Source: Methanobrevibacter sp.
GTDB lineage: Archaea > Methanobacteriota > Methanobacteria > Methanobacteriales > Methanobacteriaceae
Assembly: GCF_017431965.1 (NCBI RefSeq)
Contig: NZ_JAFRKB010000033.1
Location: forward strand, 106,524 to 170,523
Reading direction: 5' to 3'
DNA: 64,000 nt
Shown: one piece after another, positions 37,191 to 45,872 of the stretch
Layout: the number at the start of each line of letters is the position of its first letter
Position numbering within the stretch: the stretch's first letter is position 1
Translations under genes and position numbers: made by a program
Notes under the pieces: generated by a model
What the model saw: only the letters and a program-made list of their open reading frames with translations
Databases searched by the model: none
What the model was told of the DNA's origin: nothing

Positions 37191-37658
37191 TTAATCTTTT
37201 TTATTTAGCTTATAACTGCCATCCTCTACTATATACTTTGGAACGATTATTTTTAAAGAACGAACCACATCCAAATAGAAGTCGTCTAATTCTCTATCCG
37301 CATAGGGATAGGTGTATTCGAAAATATATAGATTATTGTCTTCCACATATAAAAATTCATTGCGGCGAATTTCATTTTCCCCATCTGAAAAAGAAGATAC
37401 AATCATATAATAGATATCATCATTGACAGGGATAAAATCAGAAGCTATTAAATTAATCTTATCGTTATTTTGTATATTCTTTTCAATATCTTCCTTAATT
37501 GCCGGAAGCCCCACAAGAGTAGGGGTAGTGGAGAATTTAATGGACATGGGGATTTTAGTATTTACCAAATACATGTCATTGAATTCATCTTTTGTAGCAA
37601 TAGCCTCAAAATCCTCAGGCATCTGAAGTGTTGCAAAACCATTTGAAAACATTGTCAT
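37191..37658 (-). CDS. Hypothetical protein, 155 aa
   Basis: An alpha/beta protein without signal peptide: FATLQMPEDFEAIATKDEF, a central FIPVNDDIYYMIVSSF strand region, then NEFLYVEDNNLYIFEYTYPYADRELDDFYLDVVRSLKII. The closing pattern, strands followed by a helix ending D-V-x-x-S-L-K, recalls PsbP/DcrB-like small domains, but I cannot assign it. AGGTGATGAA places the ATG at 37658. It starts 8 bp after gltX ends and so probably belongs to the gltX transcript. Confidence 0.6.
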   Translation of the reverse strand: MTMFSNGFATLQMPEDFEAIATKDEFNDMYLVNTKIPMSIKFSTTPTLVGLPAIKEDIEKNIQNNDKINLIASDFIPVNDDIYYMIVSSFSDGENEIRRNEFLYVEDNNLYIFEYTYPYADRELDDFYLDVVRSLKIIVPKYIVEDGSYKLNKKD

Positions 37659-37666
37659 TTCATCAC

Positions 37667-39337
37667 CTATTTATGTGCAAAGTAAAATGTTAGCTCATCA
37701 TCCCCAATCTCATCAAGTCTTGCAAATCCAACCCTTTCAAATTGAACTACATCACCAACTTCCAAGTCTTTAAGAGCACTTTCGCCAAGTCCTGATTTAA
37801 TTGATGCATCATCCATAACAATTTTGACATTTACATTGTCTTCAACCGGAACCCATTGGATAATTCTCGCTTTAACTTCACGAGCATCTTCAAAAGAGGT
37901 AGAATGATAGGTAATTTTATCTCCATCAATTTCAACATTGACAGCATCCATTAATCTGAAAATTCCATTGTTAATATCGCTTTTAGCCAAATAAGCCTTT
38001 CCGTCAAATGGCAATATTCTGTTTCCCCTATCCAAATGGTCTGCATGAAGCGGCCTTTCAATGTCCACTTTACCATCGCTGTAACCTTCAACTTCAATCA
38101 GTTGAGGATCTTCACAGAAGAAGTATCTATTAGCTACAGGTTCTAAGAAATTACGATTTAGGCCATAAATCTTTTTCCAGCTAATGGCAGAATCAGCCAT
38201 TTTTACACCAATTTCAGTGATTAAATTGTAAATTGTTCTTGAATCAATTCCGCGCCTTGCAATAGCCCTTAAAGTTCCAAGTCTTGGATCATCCCATCCG
38301 CTGTAAGTTCCATCTTCAATTCCTGCCATTGCTTTGGATGTGCTTAATGCTATATCCTCCATTTTAAGTCTTCCATAGTGTATATACTCAGGTACATCCC
38401 ATTGCATAGCATCATATAAGTATTTTTGTTTTTCTGTGTTTGCTAAGTGGTCTTTTCCTCTTAAAACGTGAGTTAATCCCATCAGATGATCATCCACTGC
38501 AACAGAGAAGTTCATCATTGGGTAAATTCTATATTTATTACCTAAACGTGGGTGAGTTTCATCGACTAGCCTCATAGCTACCCAGTCTCTGATTGCAGGG
38601 TTTTTATGATTGATATCTGTTTTAACTCTAAGTACTGCTTCACCAGCCTGCATGGTGTCAAATTTATCCCATAGCTCAAGGTTTTCTTCAACACTATTGT
38701 CTCTGCATGGACAGGCTTTACAATTATCCTTAAGCTCTTTGAAGGTTGCTCCATCACAAGTGCACATGTATGCAGCACCCTTTTCAATTAATTGACGGGC
38801 ATAATCATAATAAATTTCAAACCTGTCAGATTGATAGATTACTTCATCAGGATTGATTCCCAACCATTTCAAATCTTCCGGAATCATCTCGTAAGCGGGT
38901 TCAAATACCCTTTTTGGATCAGTATCCTCAATCCTCAAGATCAACTTACCGTTATGCCTTTTTACATATTCCGCATTTGGAACGGCTGCTCTTGAGTGTC
39001 CTATATGCAATGGTCCGCTTGGATTTGGAGCAAAACGCAATACAATATTTTCATGAGTTCCAGGAAGCTCCCGAAGCCCTGCTTCTTTGGCTTTAGGTTT
39101 TTTATCCTGAACTTCAACACCGTATTTTTCCATCTCACTAGCTTGCTCTTCTGGACTCAAAGCATTGACTTTGGCCACAATTTTACCGGACATCGGTCCA
39201 ATTTCTTTTGCCTTGCTTCTGAGTTCCGGTTCATTTGACATGATAGAACCCATTACTGCACCGGGATTTGCACTTCCCTTATGTTTTGCAGCATTTAATA
39301 AAGCATGTTTATAAATAATTTTTTCTAAATCATTCAT
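37667..39337 (-). CDS. gltX: Glutamate-tRNA ligase (archaeal, GluRS/GlnRS type)
   Basis: A class I synthetase that charges tRNA-Glu and, in archaea, also tRNA-Gln before amidation. Length 556. RFAPNPSGPLHIGHSRA carries the HIGH motif; LSTSKAMAGI is the KMSKS equivalent. LRIEDTDPKRV, CTCDGATFKELKDNCKACPCR and HVLRGKDHLANTEKQKYLY are typical. The C-terminal half has the beta-barrel anticodon domain of the archaeal/eukaryotic type rather than the helical bacterial one. The first 100 residues form the usual archaeal N-terminal extension. The 155-residue unknown gene follows by 8 bp. Confidence 0.96.
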   Translation of the reverse strand: MNDLEKIIYKHALLNAAKHKGSANPGAVMGSIMSNEPELRSKAKEIGPMSGKIVAKVNALSPEEQASEMEKYGVEVQDKKPKAKEAGLRELPGTHENIVLRFAPNPSGPLHIGHSRAAVPNAEYVKRHNGKLILRIEDTDPKRVFEPAYEMIPEDLKWLGINPDEVIYQSDRFEIYYDYARQLIEKGAAYMCTCDGATFKELKDNCKACPCRDNSVEENLELWDKFDTMQAGEAVLRVKTDINHKNPAIRDWVAMRLVDETHPRLGNKYRIYPMMNFSVAVDDHLMGLTHVLRGKDHLANTEKQKYLYDAMQWDVPEYIHYGRLKMEDIALSTSKAMAGIEDGTYSGWDDPRLGTLRAIARRGIDSRTIYNLITEIGVKMADSAISWKKIYGLNRNFLEPVANRYFFCEDPQLIEVEGYSDGKVDIERPLHADHLDRGNRILPFDGKAYLAKSDINNGIFRLMDAVNVEIDGDKITYHSTSFEDAREVKARIIQWVPVEDNVNVKIVMDDASIKSGLGESALKDLEVGDVVQFERVGFARLDEIGDDELTFYFAHK

Positions 39338-39464
39338 TTAATCATCACAATTTAATTAATTCAATAAAAATAAGCAATATTATTTATTTAATTGAAGATA
39401 TATAAATATTGATGAGAGTAGTTATAAAAAATTGGGAGCTAGATAAAAAAATTAGGTTGATATA

Positions 39465-40469
39465 ATGAGTGATGCAATTTCAAATGCAAAACAATTCATT
39501 AATGAAGAAAAATATGACGAAGCTCTGAAATTAGCTAGAAAAAGACATGGAAAAGATGATATTGACTCTTACTTATCTATTTTAGACTTATTGATTGATA
39601 TTGATTATTTGCCTGCAATCGAAGAAAAAGGCCTATACTACCAATATTATGACCCCAATCATGATAATGGAGATTACGGTGAAAAATATTTTGATAAATA
39701 TTTGGAAATACAACCCAAATCAATTAATGCCATTTGTGATAAGGCAATGTCCCGATTTAATAAAGGCAAAATCGATGAAGCGCTAAAGTATATGGACAAG
39801 GCTTATGAAAAGTATAAATCCTACTCCAACATTGAAAAACCACGTTTGACAAAAAAAGAACTTATTATGGCAAGAATCGAACTGTTAATCCAGGCAAAAA
39901 GGTATGATGATGCCTTAAGAAATCTTAACAATTATGAAAATCAGTTTGGGGCAGACCAAAAATCAGATTTATATAAAGGGCAAATGCTGCAAAAAACAGG
40001 AAAAAACGAAGAAGCGCTCGAATATTTGGATAAATCCCTGCTCGAAGAGGATACAATTATAGGATTCAATGCAAAAGGTGATGCGCTATATGAACTTAAA
40101 CGATACAAGGAAGCGTTGAAAAATTATAAAAACTGTCTACATTATGAAAGCAAAATCGAGGATGACCTGGAATTGATTACCAATTTTAATTATAAAGCCG
40201 CTTTTTGTTGTGTTAAGATGGATGACGATGCTGAAGCTATAAAATACTTAAATAAAACAATAAGTATGTTGAATGAGCATGGAAGACTTCCAAAAGATAT
40301 TGAAGCCATTTATCAGAAATGTTCTTTCGAAAAAGAGAGAATCTTGAAAAAAGGAGAAGTTGAAGACAAGGAATTTAGAAAAACCAGATTTTTTTCAGCA
40401 AAAACATCAATTATCATATTAATAATTATTTTAATATTATATTTTATCTTAAAAATGAATGGTTTTTAA
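39465..40469 (+). CDS. TPR-repeat protein with C-terminal membrane anchor
   Basis: A 334-residue protein of helical repeats; TPR-like units are visible at AKQFINEEKYDEALKLARK, NKGKIDEALKYMDKAYEKY, QAKRYDDALRNLNNYE, KTGKNEEALEYLDKSL, ELKRYKEALKNYKNCL and DDDAEAIKYLNKTI. The last 20 residues (TSIIILIIILILYFILKM) form a tail anchor. TPR arrays bind partner proteins; this one would face the cytoplasm at the membrane. AGGTTGAT precedes the ATG. The aldo/keto reductase follows with a 1-bp gap, and then the methyltransferase overlaps, so these are one operon. Confidence 0.85.
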   Translation: MSDAISNAKQFINEEKYDEALKLARKRHGKDDIDSYLSILDLLIDIDYLPAIEEKGLYYQYYDPNHDNGDYGEKYFDKYLEIQPKSINAICDKAMSRFNKGKIDEALKYMDKAYEKYKSYSNIEKPRLTKKELIMARIELLIQAKRYDDALRNLNNYENQFGADQKSDLYKGQMLQKTGKNEEALEYLDKSLLEEDTIIGFNAKGDALYELKRYKEALKNYKNCLHYESKIEDDLELITNFNYKAAFCCVKMDDDAEAIKYLNKTISMLNEHGRLPKDIEAIYQKCSFEKERILKKGEVEDKEFRKTRFFSAKTSIIILIIILILYFILKMNGF

Positions 40470-40470
40470 A

Positions 40471-41481
40471 ATGAGGCTAGGGAAAACTAATTTAGAAGTA
40501 AACAAAAATGGATTTGGTGCTTTACCAATCCAAAGATGCACAATGGACGAATCGATTGAAATTCTCCAAACAGCTTATGAGAATGGAATAAACTTTTATG
40601 ATACAGCACATTTCTACACTGACAGTGAAGAAAAAATTGGTCGTGCATTGAGTGATGTTCGCGAAGAAATATATCTTGCAAGTAAAAGTGGAGCAGAAAC
40701 TGTAGAGGACTTTTGGAGTGATTTGGAAACATCACTTAAAAGTATGAAAACAGATTATCTTGACTTGCACCAATTCCACAATATTTCATTCTGCCCTAAA
40801 GAGGAAGATGACCTATACAAAGCAATGCTTGAAGCAAAAGACAATGGAATGATAAAGCATATTGGAATTACAACCCATAAAATCACACATGCTCATGAGG
40901 CCCTTGATTCAGGCCTTTATGAAACTTTACAATATCCATTTTCCTATTTAAGCGGTCAAGAAGAAATTGAGCTTGTTGAAAAATGCAAGAATTTGGATGC
41001 AGGTTTTATTGCAATGAAAGCAATGGGTGGAGGATTAATTAAAAACTCAAAAGCCAGTTATGCATTCTTAAATCAGTTTGATAATGTTTTACCAATTTGG
41101 GGAATTCAAAAACTTGAAGAACTTAACGAATTTTTATCATATAACGAAAATACACATTTAGATGATGAGTTAAAATCAATTATTGAATATGACAAAAAGG
41201 AACTTGGAGTTAATTTCTGCAGAGGCTGCGGATACTGTATGCCTTGTCCTGAAGAAATCAATGTCAGTTTGTGTGCCAGAATGTCACTTTGGATTAGACG
41301 TTTTCCAACCGAACCAAATTTAGATGAAAGAACTCAGGAAATAATGAGAAAAACTCTGGATTGTGTCGAATGTTATGAATGCGTTGACAAATGCCCCTAT
41401 GAATTAAATATTCCGGAACTTTTAAAAGAAAACTATGAAGATTATCAAAATGTTTTATCTGGAAAAACAAAGGTGGAATAA
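40471..41481 (+). CDS. Aldo/keto reductase with C-terminal 4Fe-4S ferredoxin domain
   Basis: The N-terminal 230 residues form an aldo/keto reductase barrel (LGKTNLEVNKNGFGALPIQ, NFYDTAHFYTDSEEKIG with catalytic Asp/Tyr, DYLDLHQFH, IGITTHK). The C-terminal part has cysteine clusters CRGCGYCMPCPEEI and CVECYECVDKCPYELN, able to hold iron-sulfur clusters. Such proteins are common in anaerobes and accept electrons from ferredoxin-like donors or NAD(P)H; substrates are unknown. The start is the ATG at 40471 (MRLGKTNLEV), one base after the TPR gene stop. It ends in TAATG, overlapping the methyltransferase start. Confidence 0.9.
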   Translation: MRLGKTNLEVNKNGFGALPIQRCTMDESIEILQTAYENGINFYDTAHFYTDSEEKIGRALSDVREEIYLASKSGAETVEDFWSDLETSLKSMKTDYLDLHQFHNISFCPKEEDDLYKAMLEAKDNGMIKHIGITTHKITHAHEALDSGLYETLQYPFSYLSGQEEIELVEKCKNLDAGFIAMKAMGGGLIKNSKASYAFLNQFDNVLPIWGIQKLEELNEFLSYNENTHLDDELKSIIEYDKKELGVNFCRGCGYCMPCPEEINVSLCARMSLWIRRFPTEPNLDERTQEIMRKTLDCVECYECVDKCPYELNIPELLKENYEDYQNVLSGKTKVE

Positions 41482-42293
41482 TGAAACAGTGCATTGAAAA
41501 TCCGAATGATGTTGATTGGGCAAGTTACTGGGCTGAAAGACTTGAAGATAAAGTTATGAAAAACTGGGATGAAGCAGCACCTGGTTTTTATAAAAGAACA
41601 CATAAAGAGGATTATAATACTGCTCTTTTTGACAAATTAATACTTAGTGAAAATGATACTGTTTTAGATGTTGGATGCGGTGAAGGATCAGTTACGGTAC
41701 CATTAGCTAAAAAAGTAAAAAAAGTTATTGGAATTGATTCATCACCAAAAATGCTGGAATACCTCGAAAAAAGAGCATCCGACAATAATATCGATAACAT
41801 TGAAACTATTCTAAAACCTATTGAAGAGATAACATACGATGAAATCGAAGATGTTGATGTCGTTGTCTGCTCAAGGTCACTGAATGCAATCATACCAATT
41901 GAAGAAACATTAGCTGAATTAAACAAAATTGCCAACAAATATGTTTTCATAACTATTTTTGGACCTGAAAACAAAAAATTAGAAAAAGACTTTGATAAAT
42001 GGCTGGGTATACAGACAGAAGACTTTCCGGATTACAATTATTTCTTCAACATATTATTCAATATGGGAATTTACGCGAATGTTGAACGTTTTGACCTTAA
42101 AAACTATAAATTATATGACAGCATCGAAGATGCTATGAACAACGGTAAATTCAGACTCGATTTGTACTCAGACAGTCAAAAAGAGAAGCTTAAAAAATAT
42201 TTGGCAGAAGTCCTTATCAAAGACGAAGAAACCGGAAAATTGTTCAATGAAAAAGACAAAGCCGATTGGATAATGGTTTGGTGGAAAAAATAG
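41481..42293 (+). CDS. Class I SAM-dependent methyltransferase
   Basis: A 270-residue protein with the Rossmann methyltransferase fold. Motif I is VLDVGCGEGSVTVPLA (about 55-70), then VIGIDSSPKMLEYL and VDVVVCSRSLNAIIP. A helical N-terminal segment with DWASYWAERLEDKVMKNWDEAAPGFYKRT resembles methyltransferases found next to radical SAM or corrinoid systems in methanogens. The methyl acceptor is unknown. It is the last gene of the TPR-reductase-methyltransferase operon (ATG shared with the reductase stop). Confidence 0.85.
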   Translation: MKQCIENPNDVDWASYWAERLEDKVMKNWDEAAPGFYKRTHKEDYNTALFDKLILSENDTVLDVGCGEGSVTVPLAKKVKKVIGIDSSPKMLEYLEKRASDNNIDNIETILKPIEEITYDEIEDVDVVVCSRSLNAIIPIEETLAELNKIANKYVFITIFGPENKKLEKDFDKWLGIQTEDFPDYNYFFNILFNMGIYANVERFDLKNYKLYDSIEDAMNNGKFRLDLYSDSQKEKLKKYLAEVLIKDEETGKLFNEKDKADWIMVWWKK

Positions 42294-42671
42294 AAAAAAT
42301 AAAATGAAATTAATCACTTTTAATCATGGTTTAGATTATGTCTACAAATGATATTATCAAAAGTTACTTTCATATATCAAAACCATTGTTAAATGTTAAA
42401 TATTATTCAAACAAACTTTTTTAAACCATAACTTCAATTTTAATAAATAATAATCAATTTCAACTGAAATTTCTAGCCATAATCATTAATTAATATATTT
42501 TCACACAAATTAATTAAAAAACATGATAAAATGTTTTTTCAATTTATTTTTTAAGACTATGACTTATAGAACAAAATATATTAAAAATTTATTACATATT
42601 TGCTAAATTTAATCAGAATAACTAGTGTTATTGGAAACAGGAACACTTTATAAAATAATTATACAAGTTCA
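42294..42671. other. Intergenic region without recognised feature
   Basis: A 378-bp AT-rich stretch between the convergent methyltransferase and HepT stops. I found no open frame, no RNA gene and no clear hairpin with T-tract in it. Confidence 0.5.
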
Positions 42672-43013
42672 TTATTCCTCAAGAATATCTTCGAGATATT
42701 CTTTTATTTCTGGAATATCTTCATGAATAATGTCCCATACAATATGGTCTATAATGTCCTCATAGTTATGAGCCATAATATTTCTTAAGCCCTTAAGTTG
42801 GCGCCATTCCACACCATCATACTCATCCATAAATTCATCAGACAATCTTCCAACAAACTCGCCGATTTGAATAATCACTAAGGCACAAGCATCTTTATAT
42901 AAAATATTAGACATATAAATTTCTTTATTATTATCACAAGAAGCTATATGATCATTTAATCTATCACAATAATAAACGATAGTCTCCACAGTTCGCCTAT
43001 CTTTTTCTTTCAT
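42672..43013 (-). CDS. hepT: HepT-like HEPN toxin (DUF86)
   Basis: A 113-residue helical HEPN protein. LRNIMAHNYEDI contains the RX4HXY motif exactly (R-NIMA-H-N-Y), the RNase active site whose Tyr is AMPylated by MntA to silence it. The ATG at 43013 is placed by GAGGTG; the longer open frame to 43031 is not used. It overlaps the MntA gene by 17 bp on the same strand, the usual order being antitoxin first, toxin second. A perfect inverted repeat AAGAATATC/GATATTCTT lies in its last codons and could fold at the transcript end. Confidence 0.9.
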   Translation of the reverse strand: MKEKDRRTVETIVYYCDRLNDHIASCDNNKEIYMSNILYKDACALVIIQIGEFVGRLSDEFMDEYDGVEWRQLKGLRNIMAHNYEDIIDHIVWDIIHEDIPEIKEYLEDILEE

Positions 43014-43293
43014 ATAAAAGCACCTCATCATTTTTAATTTTATTTAAAAAATTTTTATTTGAACTACCTTTACTAATCACATCAACATGACAATTAAATT
43101 CCTCTTCCAAATCTAATACTAAAGAAACATACTGTAATCCTTTTAAATCACCATCATCCATTACAAAATCTAAATCACTATCTTCAGTTGCTTCATTTCG
43201 AGCATATGAGCCAAAAAGACTAAAACTATCGATTCCATATTTAACAACAATTGGAACAATCCTTTTTCTGATATCTTCAATAGTAAAAACCAT
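42997..43293 (-). CDS. mntA: MntA-like nucleotidyltransferase antitoxin
   Basis: A 98-residue minimal nucleotidyltransferase. FGSYARNEATEDSDLDF matches GSX10DXD, with a third acidic residue expected in NCHVDVIS. MntA adds AMP groups to a tyrosine of HepT and so blocks its RNase. Small size, position upstream of hepT and overlapping frames fit a HepT/MntA toxin-antitoxin module. No other defence gene is adjacent. The pair sits in the accessory block between gltX and idsA. Confidence 0.92.
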   Translation of the reverse strand: MVFTIEDIRKRIVPIVVKYGIDSFSLFGSYARNEATEDSDLDFVMDDGDLKGLQYVSLVLDLEEEFNCHVDVISKGSSNKNFLNKIKNDEVLLYERKR

Positions 43294-43763
43294 AAAATCA
43301 CCAACTTGTAATGGACTCTTGTTTAATAATATTATTTTTTATCAATAATAAATATTTTCAAACTGCGACTTTATGAAAAAACACATTCCTAATTGAATGA
43401 AAAATTTTATTGAAACATAACAATATTAACACTAAATTAAATCCCCAAAAAAAATATTTTAACATTATTAAAAAAAACCCTTATAAAAAAACAATAAAAA
43501 TTAGTGGAAGAAAAACCCCCACACAAACCTTTTTTCCTTTTAGTGCCAATTAAAAATAGTTTCTTAATTCTATATATAATTGAAATTAAGAACTGATTTA
43601 CATAATTTTGGTGAAAATTATATTGTCTGAAAAATATATGTACTAATTGTAAACAAGTTTACTGAATGTTTGTCCATGAAGTTTACTAAACAAAATATGC
43701 ACAATATATAAATAAGTTTTTTGACTGAAATTTGTTTAAGAAAACTAATTTGGAAGAGATAAT
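43294..43763. other. Long intergenic region with several inverted repeats
   Basis: A 470-bp gene-free stretch between the divergent mntA and zinc-ribbon genes. It holds a near-perfect inverted repeat around a TATA-like core (arms 43558-43569 and 43584-43594), two short palindromes nearer the gene (see 43649-43712), and C-rich ACCCCCACAC at about 43515. No open frame or RNA gene was found. Confidence 0.5.
43649..43712 (+). promoter_or_regulatory. Promoter of zinc-ribbon gene with two palindromes
   Basis: GTAAACAAGTTTAC (43649-43662) and GTTTACTAAAC (43681-43691) are both perfect palindromes sharing GTTTA, with AAGTTTACT repeated 24 bp apart. A TATA-like ATATATAAAT follows at about 43704, roughly 60 bp before the ATG at 43764. 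They look like operator sites just upstream of the TATA box. Confidence 0.4.
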
Positions 43764-45083
43764 ATGGCCAATTTTTGTGCTAACTGTGGGAATAAATTAA
43801 GAAAAGAGGATAATTTTTGTGTTAACTGCGGAGCTAAAATAGATAAATCTGATATAAAACAACACAATCCATCTTTAAATCAATATTATGATAGTAGGGA
43901 GAAAAATAAAGCTAAAAAAGAACTTAAAAGAGTGGTTGGCGGAAGATTAATATACAATAAAAATTTTTCTAATACATTAGCCGAAAATGGTTTAGATATT
44001 GTCCATGATAGAGAAGCTATCATAAAACAAGTTGAAAAAGAAATTGGCTCCGGTCAAATTAAAAGTGCAGGGGTAGAATTCAGGGTGAATCAATTAATAC
44101 TTGAATATAAAATCAAAAAAGAACAAGAACAAATTAGATTAAGTCTTGATGATCCCGAACCATATTGTCTTAACTGTGGAAGACCTGTTAAGATAGGCCA
44201 AGCAAAATGCGAATGCTAATATGACTTTAGAGACATAAACTGTCCAGAATGCAATGCAAAAAATTCATATACAAACAGATTCTGCACCCGTTGCGGGAAA
44301 AAACTTTGGACATCTGATGTGTATGAGTATAAATATCCTAAACGCCTTTTTGAAACTCACATTTTCAATGAAAAATTACCCTATGCATTACGCAACACAT
44401 CATTATACAAACGGCAACGTACTAAAACAATTTTTGAATGTTATGAGTTATACTTATTTAGTAATAATAACTTAAAGAACTTAGAAAGTTTTAAATCTAA
44501 AATAGATGAGTATTTATGCGAAATATGTTCTAGATGGAAAGTGGTTTCACCCCGTTATTGTATAAATTGTATTAATATAATGAATTCGAGCGAGCACTCC
44601 TGTACAAAATGCGGATTGAGTTTATTTGCTGATAAAAAAAGAGTTAATTATCTTCAAACTAAAAATAAATATGTTGAACCTAAATTTTGGGATGTAAGCT
44701 TGAAATGGACTCGTAAATTTTTTAATGATTATTTCTGTTCTTTAGCCCCTGCAATCGGAGAATCCCAGTTTGAATATAGGGAGAGGCTTAAATGGGAATT
44801 TGCTGAAAACAATTATCACAAAATAAATATTATTAATGCAATTGACCGTAAACGAGTAGACGAAGAACTTGAAAGACGGGCAGAAAAACGTAGAAAACAA
44901 AAAGAAGAATATATCAGACAACATGGAGGAGGCTATTGTAGTTCACGTTGCAGACATTACCATGAAAATTTTTATGATGCTAGTGGAAGAACACTTGACG
45001 ATCCGGATTATGACGGGTATCGGTATTATTGTGAATTAGGACATTCTTTATATGATGGAAGTTATTGCAAAGATTATAAATGA
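43764..45083 (+). pseudogene. Multi-zinc-ribbon protein interrupted by an in-frame TAA
   Basis: The reading frame opens at 43764 (MANFCANCGNKLRKEDNFCVNCGAKI) and is interrupted by TAA at 44217-44219. The same frame continues without a break to 45083: directly after the stop come YDFRDINCPECNAKNSYTNRFCTRCGKKLW, another zinc ribbon, then a helical region, CEICSRW...CINC, SCTKCGLSLF and a C-terminal CSSRCRHYHENFYDASGRT with HSLYDGSYC. The ribbon before the stop (CLNCGRPVKIGQAKCEC) reads straight into the next. So one gene of about 439 codons has a single nonsense mutation. Two shorter proteins (151 aa and about 254 aa from a GTG at 44319) might still be made. Function unknown. Confidence 0.8.
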
Positions 45084-45137
45084 ACTTTTATAATAGTTTA
45101 AACTGAATGTTTATAATATAAAGATACATATATTTTC

Positions 45138-45278
45138 CTATTGAAACCTCACCAATTTAACAAAATCAGACAATTGTTTTACCTCAGAAACATACATTGA
45201 CTTCACCATTTCAATAAGCTCTTTCCAGCCAGAAGTAATCAAAAATCCATTAAGCAAAGATAAAAAAAACTGAAATAT
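45138..45278 (-). pseudogene. Possible gene remnant (C-terminal fragment)
   Basis: A 46-codon open stretch without a proper start encodes a peptide with gene-like composition (LLNGFLITSGWKELIEMVK, then SMYVSEVKQLSDFVKLVRF). It lies in an otherwise empty region and looks like the tail of a lost gene. I do not recognise the family. Confidence 0.3.
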
Positions 45279-45343
45279 TTAAATTTAAATTCTGAAATAA
45301 GTTAATATTAATATTAGAAAAAAATAATTTAAAAAAAAAGTAA

Positions 45344-45454
45344 TTACACTTCTTCAAAGTATTCTATGCCTACATCACATAAAGGACAGATGTAATCTTC
45401 TGGTAATTCGTCTTCTTCAAGAACAAAACCACAAACTTTACAAATCCATGCCAT
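45344..45454 (-). CDS. Miniature rubredoxin-like protein, 36 aa
   Basis: A very short gene: ATG at 45454 with GGTG upstream and TAA at 45344-45346. The product has two Cys knuckles, ICKVCGFVLEEDELPED and ICPLCDVGIEYFEEV, matching the CxxCG...CPLC iron site of rubredoxin. Ordinary rubredoxins have about 52 residues; this one lacks most of the middle and resembles rubredoxin-like ribbons attached to rubrerythrins. It could bind one Fe or Zn and pass single electrons. It lies behind the cupin and hybrid-cluster genes and has its own palindromic upstream element, so a role in oxidative or nitrosative stress is plausible. Confidence 0.85.
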   Translation of the reverse strand: MAWICKVCGFVLEEDELPEDYICPLCDVGIEYFEEV

Positions 45455-45481
45455 TTAAAACACCATAATTTAATTTTGGTA

Positions 45482-45508
45482 TATGATTGGAATAAACTTC
45501 CAACCATA
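45482..45508. promoter_or_regulatory. Palindrome upstream of rubredoxin-like gene
   Basis: TATGATTGGAA (45482-45492) and TTCCAACCATA (45498-45508) form an 11-base inverted repeat with one mismatch and a 5-base spacer, 28 bp before the ATG at 45454. GGAA-N5-TTCC resembles the NrpR half-sites, but NrpR uses N6. Confidence 0.45.
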
Positions 45509-45510
45509 CA

Positions 45511-45535
45511 CGTTTTGATTAGAAACCACAAAACG
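45511..45535 (-). terminator. Hairpin after cupin gene
   Basis: Perfect 7-bp arms CGTTTTG (45511-45517) and CAAAACG (45529-45535) lie 5 bp past the cupin stop. There is no long T-tract, so termination here is uncertain. Confidence 0.35.
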
Positions 45536-45539
45536 AAAA

Positions 45540-45869
45540 CTAGTCACTCTTAATCATGGTTAATATCATTTTATATGGGCTGTTTTCAGCTTGAAGAGCA
45601 TGTGGTTCATTGGCAGGCATGATAATTATTTCACCTGCTTTAACTGTGTGTTTTTCACCGGAAATTGTAATTTCCGCTTCACCGTCAATTACCTGAACCA
45701 TTGCATCAAAAGGTGCTGAATGCTCAGACAAACCCTGGCCTTGATCAAAGGCAAAGAATGTAACAGTCCCTAACTCTTTTTTGATTACTTCACGACTAAC
45801 AACAGTATCGTCCTGATAGTCGACTAGTTTCTGGATATCCAAAGCTTTTGCCTTAATATCCTCACTCAT
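45540..45869 (-). CDS. Cupin-domain protein
   Basis: A 109-residue single-domain cupin. The two motifs are visible as SEHSAPFDAMVQVIDGEAEITISG (G-x5-H-x-H replaced in part by EHSAP) and GEIIIMPANEPHALQAE. The fold usually binds one metal through His residues; here His50 and His92 remain. It sits 3 bp after the hybrid-cluster gene and is certainly co-transcribed with it. Similar cupins accompany anaerobic stress genes in methanogens. The substrate is unknown. Confidence 0.85.
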   Translation of the reverse strand: MSEDIKAKALDIQKLVDYQDDTVVSREVIKKELGTVTFFAFDQGQGLSEHSAPFDAMVQVIDGEAEITISGEKHTVKAGEIIIMPANEPHALQAENSPYKMILTMIKSD

Positions 45870-45872
45870 AGC

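Noticed and set aside
45171..45180. CAATTGTT core at 45171 as another site of the palindromic operator
   Set aside because: It matches only the central bases and lies inside a gene remnant, not in a promoter.
45482..45508. NrpR nitrogen-control operator
   Set aside because: The half-sites GGAA and TTCC are five bases apart; NrpR needs six.
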